A DNA stretch of 64,000 bases from Branchiostoma floridae (Eukaryota; Chordata; Leptocardii; Amphioxiformes; Branchiostomatidae), in assembly GCF_000003815.2 (NCBI RefSeq), contig NC_049983.1, positions 13,514,000-13,577,999 of the forward strand, written 5' to 3'. The translations under genes and the position numbers were made by a program. The notes beneath the pieces are model-generated. The model did no database searches. It was not told the DNA's origin and saw only the letters and a program-made list of their open reading frames with translations. The first letter of the stretch is position 1, and the number at the start of each line of letters is the position of its first letter. Of the stretch, positions 58,832 through 64,000 are shown piece after piece.

Positions 58832-61800
58832 TTAGTCATTAAGCTGACAGAGGCCAGCCACGCCGCGGATGATCCAGTGGTCCTGTGGTTGGTCGGTTGG
58901 CAACTGGATACTCAGCACGTAGTTTGTGGAGTGGCCAGTCGTTGAGAGGACCCCACGCCGCGCACTTGTCTTATACACTGTGGATGGAACATTTAACGCA
59001 ATTATCATTTGGTCACAACTTTCTGACATTCCTTTTTTGTATTCAACATCAAACACTGTTACACCAAGAGAGGTTGCTTGGAGTTTCATTCTTTACAAAT
59101 GTTTACAGATTTACATAGGTCTTGAAAGTACTTTACATGCAGCTGGCAAGTTTAATGACAAAAAAAAAGAAGAAATCTTTACCTGGACACTCATAGGTTG
59201 CCTTTTCTGTGATCTCAGATATCTTTCCTGGTTTGAGCCATATGACTGGCAGGGTGTCGTAAAGGATTTTGGGTAGAGACTCTGCGAGAAGTCCTTTCTG
59301 TCGGTCCCAACGTGCGCCCTCAAGGAACAGGCCCCTCACATAGACTCCATCAGTCTGACGAAAATAAAAATGGCTTTTTCAATTTACATTCAGCATTAGT
59401 TCATACTCAAATATATGTAACTGTATCAACTCATCCTAATTCTGACAGATTGGTCTTACTATTAGATTGATTATCTTCATACTGATAATTCCTGAGGATA
59501 CATGTATTTTGGAATGGTCTTAGATGATCTTAGATGAAGCAAACACTTCTATTTATCAATATGAACAGTGTCACAGTTCAATCCGTCCAATGATGTTAGC
59601 AAAACTTTGATTTTTGGGGGGTTTGGTGGGTGAAACTTTACATCAAGGTAAAATGATGATATTGCTTAATAAGTGTAGACCCTACCGGTTTGCCTGGCAT
59701 CTTCTTCTCCTCCTTCTGTACAAAGAACTCAAAGGCCAGGTGGTCAATGGGGATCTTGTACTTCCTGGCATAGTTCTGGATGGCCCCAGTCATGAAGGAG
59801 TGGGTGAAGTAGAACCCTGATAACCAGAACACATGGGGAGGACCGCCATCTATCCACACCTGGAAGAACTGCAGCCTTGCTATCAGGTCAGCAATGTAGC
59901 TGCCCAGTGGCTTGAGAGAAGGGTAGGACTTGGCAGCCCACATTGCTGGGATCTGAAATAAAGAGAGAAGAAACATTACAAATACTGAGGGAATCGCCAA
60001 ATGTTTTAAAGTCACATCTTCAGGATTCTTTATTTTCTGTCCCTGATATACCTGGTGCTCTGAATTGAAAGTCGGATTTTAAGGGAGGATTGCAGCAGAT
60101 GGCATGAGAATACCCTCTCTAACACATGTACAACCATCCTGGGAATATCCACACTCCTGATGCTTCATTAAAATAATGCTGTATATCACTGAAAGGTGTG
60201 TTTTACCTTTCCCACCATCATGCTGTCAAACACATCCTCCAGTTCTGACGACATGACCACCAGCCCGTTGGTGGCCTTGCGGATGTCCTGCAGACTGGTG
60301 CGGATCACCGTGATGAGGCGGTTGAACCGGATCAGCTCCTGAACCAGGACAGTGTTCATGGACTCCTCATAACGGACTGGGTACTTGGTCTGAAATGAAA
60401 ATGATGAGGATGGTAACTTAGGTGAAGGGAAACAAGGATACATGTTCTAACAGAAAAAAGTCAAAATTCTAATGATTCAATTTAGAAGACATTTATCACT
60501 TGATTAGTAAAGATTTTCTTTTAGTTCTATTGTTAATATGGATGGCCTAGTGTGAATTGACAGGTGCAAGTAGTGCTTGCTTGTGAGCTAGCTAAGCCAT
60601 GAATCACCTGCACTTGCTCCAAGTTGAAGTTAGGAGGGATCTTGGAGAGGATATCCGAGGCCAGCTCCAGGATGAGGTCCTCTGCAGACTTGCCTCCCCC
60701 TGCTGCCTGTCGAGGCTGGGTCAGCAGGATCCCGTCCAGCAGCTGCTGCGTCTCCTGCTGCTCCTTGGAGATGTCTGCATTCTCGTGGAGACCGAACACC
60801 TCAGGGTGTGGTGTCCATGGCAACGCTCGCACATACTCCACAAAGGAGTCGTAGCTACCTTGCTGAGGTGCGTAGTACAGGCCACTGGGGGATAACTTGT
60901 ACTCATCATCCTGGGTGATCTGTGGGCAGTAGAAGATGGCCAGTATGCTGGTGAGCAGGCGACGGTCACGCTCGTCAGTCACCCGACCCCCGTAGTTGCA
61001 TTCTCCGGTCAGATACGTCAGGGCATCTAGTGGAACCTTGTCGTAGTCGTTGAGGAACATTTGGAGTTGCTTGACGCTGATCCTGAGGTCGGACTCGTTG
61101 AACTCGTATGGAATGTTCCATCCCAGGGGACCAAAGTTACGCCGCTCCTGGACTAGTGCGTGGAAGAAGCACAGACCAAACAGCAGCTTCTGCCAATGCT
61201 GCAATAAATACATACAATATACGTCAGCTATACACATGTGCATCAAAATGAACTTACACTCTATATCACTCTTTGTCTTTTTACAAGTTGTTGTGAGGCA
61301 GATCTGCCTGTATTATAAACATTTCGACAGGAACACTGAGTTATTAACATTCGGACTGTCCTAATGAAGTAACACCACATCTGTGTACCTTAGGTTTATT
61401 GCATCCATTGAAGAAGTCTGGGTCACTGATAGGATCATTCAGGTAGGACCTGAGCAGGTTTGCCTTCAGACCCTTGGGTGGTTCATTGGTCATCTTCACA
61501 CCATTCTGCAGGGCTGAGACAGGGAAGGCTGGGGAGGGGTAGGACGTCAGCCACAGCCGGAACTCTGGCTTTGTCTTCTCAGGATCTGTGATTACCTATC
61601 AGAAAGAAAGAAAGATATCTTTACATACCTGATACTGCCATAGGGACCCTCAGCTTTTCATTGAATTTGGTTAGAAATTGATACAATGTGAAGTTTGCTA
61701 CATGTCATTTGACCAGAACTTTGATGATGTAAAATGAAGTTTGATGATGCTGTATCCACTCAGTGCTATGTGGNNNNNNNNNNNNNNNNNNNNNNNNNNN

Positions 61801-64000
61801 NNNNNNNNNNNNNNNNNNNNNNNNNNNNNNNNNNNNNNNNNNNNNNNNNNNNNNNNNNNNNNNNNNNNNNNNNTTTGTGATATCGAGACAGTAAAGCCCT
61901 GATGTTTATTTTGAATGCCCCTTAATTAGACAACTTTGTAGATATATATGAAAATACTGGAGAAGGACCCATTTTATTTAGTGCACAATAACCATGCAGG
62001 AAGACAGCAAAAAATTGGAAAAAGGCAAAGAAGAGAGTTTCACCTTGTCTGGCCGGATGCACCGTAACACAATTGCCTTCTCCAGAAAGCTGAGTTTACT
62101 GTTCCAGGGTTCAGGCAGCTCTTCCTCATGGGGACAGTTGGAGTCGTAGATGCTCTTCCAGGATCCCAACTGGTAAAATAGCATGGACACAATAATCTTA
62201 CTAAAATCGTTGGCAACACCTCAGGATAAGAGCTTTTGAAAAATCATAAAATAGAATGTACTCCTACATCAAAACTTTATAGTTTGATACAATACTACAA
62301 AATAATAGTAGAAGAGAACAAATTAAAGAAACTTACGTTGGATTTGAAATGTTGCATAAAACCTTGGAAGGCTGTCAGATCAGAACACCTCACAATCTCA
62401 TTCCAGGACTTGTCTTTCAACCAATCAGGAGCAGGGTTGGGGTAAGGGTTGTCAAGGGCAACACCTCCAGTCAGGAGGAACCTCCACTCATCTTCATCTA
62501 CTGCACCCCTGCAAGAAGTACATTCAATTCAGTTAAGTCTGACAGGGAGATGGCTAATTTTACTGCAAATGTCCCACTAAATCTCTGCGTGGCATATCAT
62601 GTCCTACAGAGAGTTATATAACTAACCTTATATACATCAATCTGGTTAACCCTTTCACTTTAAAGGGATTCAATGCAACAACAAAAAGTAACTTACTCGA
62701 CCATCCTGGCCAGCCCAATGGACAGTAGGAAGGAGAACAGAAGCTTGTCCTTCTCAAACAGGGACCTGCACACGTTCTGGTAGATGCTGTGGTTTACAAA
62801 AAAATGTGTTAATGCAAATGATAACAAGTTACTTTACTATAAAGCAACAATGTCAGGTTAAACGATTCTGCTATCAATGGCAAAAGTTATGAGAACAATG
62901 TATGACAAGCTCTAACCTGTATGTGAAGTGGTTGTTGAGATTGGTGATTCTCTCCTCCAGTACAGGAGATGGATCACTGTTTATGATGGACTGTGGGAAA
63001 GGAAGATAACAATTGAGTATTGTGTACAAATGTAAAGCTTCATGTATCTTCATGTATCATATTTGTTAGCAATTCATTTCTCTGATCCTTGATTTAAGGA
63101 GAGATACATGTATGGCTAGTACTGGGAATTTTTACCTGTAGATACAGGTTGATGAACCAGGTGAGGCTGTACTGGTACATGGGCTCAATGTTGGCCAGGT
63201 CCGAGATGGCAAAGAACAGGACAGAAGAGTGCTTGGCAACCTGAAAGAAGAAACAATCAGTTTCTGTCATCATCATAAAGTGTTTTGATTTTAAAAATGT
63301 CAAAGTCAGGAAGGAAACAAATTAAACATTACCCTTTGTCAAATATTCCATACACTATAGATTGTGTCAAAAGCCTCTTTAGATATTCACAAAGCATCTC
63401 GAGATCATGTAATCAACATTTGATCAGTCCAACCTTGTACAAATTTCATACAATCTACAATACAGATTTTGTACTATATAGCCTTACTAAGCTTGTGGCT
63501 ATTGGACTCACAGGTTTGTAGCCATTCCTGGTGTCGTCGATCTCCCGTTCTGTCCGTGAGGCCACCTCCTGTTTCTCACTGATCTCCTGACTCAGGGCCT
63601 TGCTGGATGACAGAATCTCTATGGCAGTCTCATCCTCCAGGATGTTGCCTGAATATGGGATAATACCAAAACAGTCAATATTAGATAGATGGGAGTAGGA
63701 GTACTAACTATGTAGTTTACTTAAGATATGGCGGTGCAAGGCTCTTTCAACCTTCTTGGGCAATGGAACATGAATAACCATACAAGCAATGTTATGATAT
63801 TATCATAAAGAAATTCAGCATAATTCTCTAGTGACCAAATGACTGACTGAATTACCCTGACTCACAAAGGGGAAAATTCAAGTGCAACAATGTCAATGAG
63901 TTCCTACCTTGAGATAGTGCCAAGACTTTCTAGGATCTGTCCTCTATCTCCTTGAGGAGTTTCTTTGTGCGAGCCCCCTCCAGATGAGCTCGCTCTTCTC
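58832..64000 (-). CDS. DNAH3: Axonemal inner-arm dynein heavy chain, C-terminal part (DNAH3/7/12 type)
   Basis: 3' end of a large motor gene, running off the window. Exons in transcript order: (64000)-63908, 63648-63512, 63240-63136, 62990-62917, 62786-62697, 62508-62337, 62169-62044, [one missing], 61595-61389, 61198-60608, 60389-60207, 59952-59686, 59354-59183, 58977-58832. The encoded part runs from the end of the stalk/AAA5 linker (GNILEDE) through AAA5, AAA6 and the C-terminal domain. Markers include [169 protein letters not shown] and the end LCQLND. The protein drives ciliary beating as a single-headed inner-arm dynein. The closest match from memory is DNAH3; DNAH7 or DNAH12 remain possible. 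The exon at the edge has a compensating frameshift pair, and one exon is lost in the gap at 61774-61873. Confidence 0.95.
61774..61873. other. Assembly gap (100 N) inside dynein gene
   Basis: Exactly 100 N, a nominal gap size, between the exons ending at 62044 and starting at 61595. The reading jumps from RCIRPDK to VITDPEK, skipping roughly 120 residues of AAA6 that every dynein heavy chain has, so a coding exon of about 350 bp must lie in the gap. Confidence 1.

Noticed and set aside
61620-61680. GTATGT donor and short open frame next to the dynein gap, as the missing exon's end
   Set aside because: The peptide upstream of it does not resemble the dynein AAA6 region and its phase does not fit the VITDPEK exon convincingly.
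1-64000. tRNA or rRNA genes
   Set aside because: I looked for T-loop type GGTTCGANTCC motifs with paired arms and rRNA-like blocks and found no candidate I could support.

Overview
This is a eukaryotic, animal-type genomic window. It is AT-rich, has long introns with GT-AG junctions, is dense in short inverted-repeat (MITE-like) elements, and carries two 100-N assembly gaps (53047-53146 and 61774-61873). The gene content (HDAC11, the MuvB subunit LIN37, an ELKS/ERC active-zone protein, an SK-like potassium channel and an axonemal dynein heavy chain), the compact genes beside large transposon-rich introns, and the style of the repeats fit an invertebrate deuterostome such as an amphioxus (Branchiostoma). 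The species is an inference, not something the sequence proves.

Layout. Bases 1-33,808 contain no exon I can recognise. They appear to be the first large coding intron of an ELKS/ERC gene on the minus strand, whose first coding exon is 33809-34465. This stretch holds several MITEs, tandem repeats, short hairpins and one GC-rich island (about 28.64-29.37 kb). Bases 34,520-40,457 are intergenic or upstream sequence with candidate promoter elements, hairpins and a 709-bp inverted-repeat transposon. HDAC11 (minus, 12 coding exons, 345 aa, 40458-46789) and LIN37 (plus, 9 coding exons, 252 aa, 47176-50501) form a divergent pair sharing a promoter of about 0.4 kb with a palindromic CCAAT pair and CDE/CHR-like sites. 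A divergent SK-like calcium-activated K+ channel (plus, 10 exons, 53491-57215) follows. It is convergent with the 3' end of an inner-arm axonemal dynein heavy chain (minus, DNAH3/7/12 type, 58832 to beyond 64000).

Functional view. The genes are unrelated housekeeping, neuronal or ciliary loci, not a pathway cluster. The one functional link suggested by arrangement is chromatin/cell-cycle: an HDAC and a DREAM/MuvB subunit share one promoter, and that promoter carries motifs of the kind DREAM itself reads.

The most unusual signal is a set of three tiny foldback sequences (20, 26 and 37 bp; at 35704, 18176 and 45621). All begin CAAGGAGG and end CCTCCTTG, and each is flanked by a different perfect 7-bp direct repeat. 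They look like insertions of an ultra-short mobile hairpin family.
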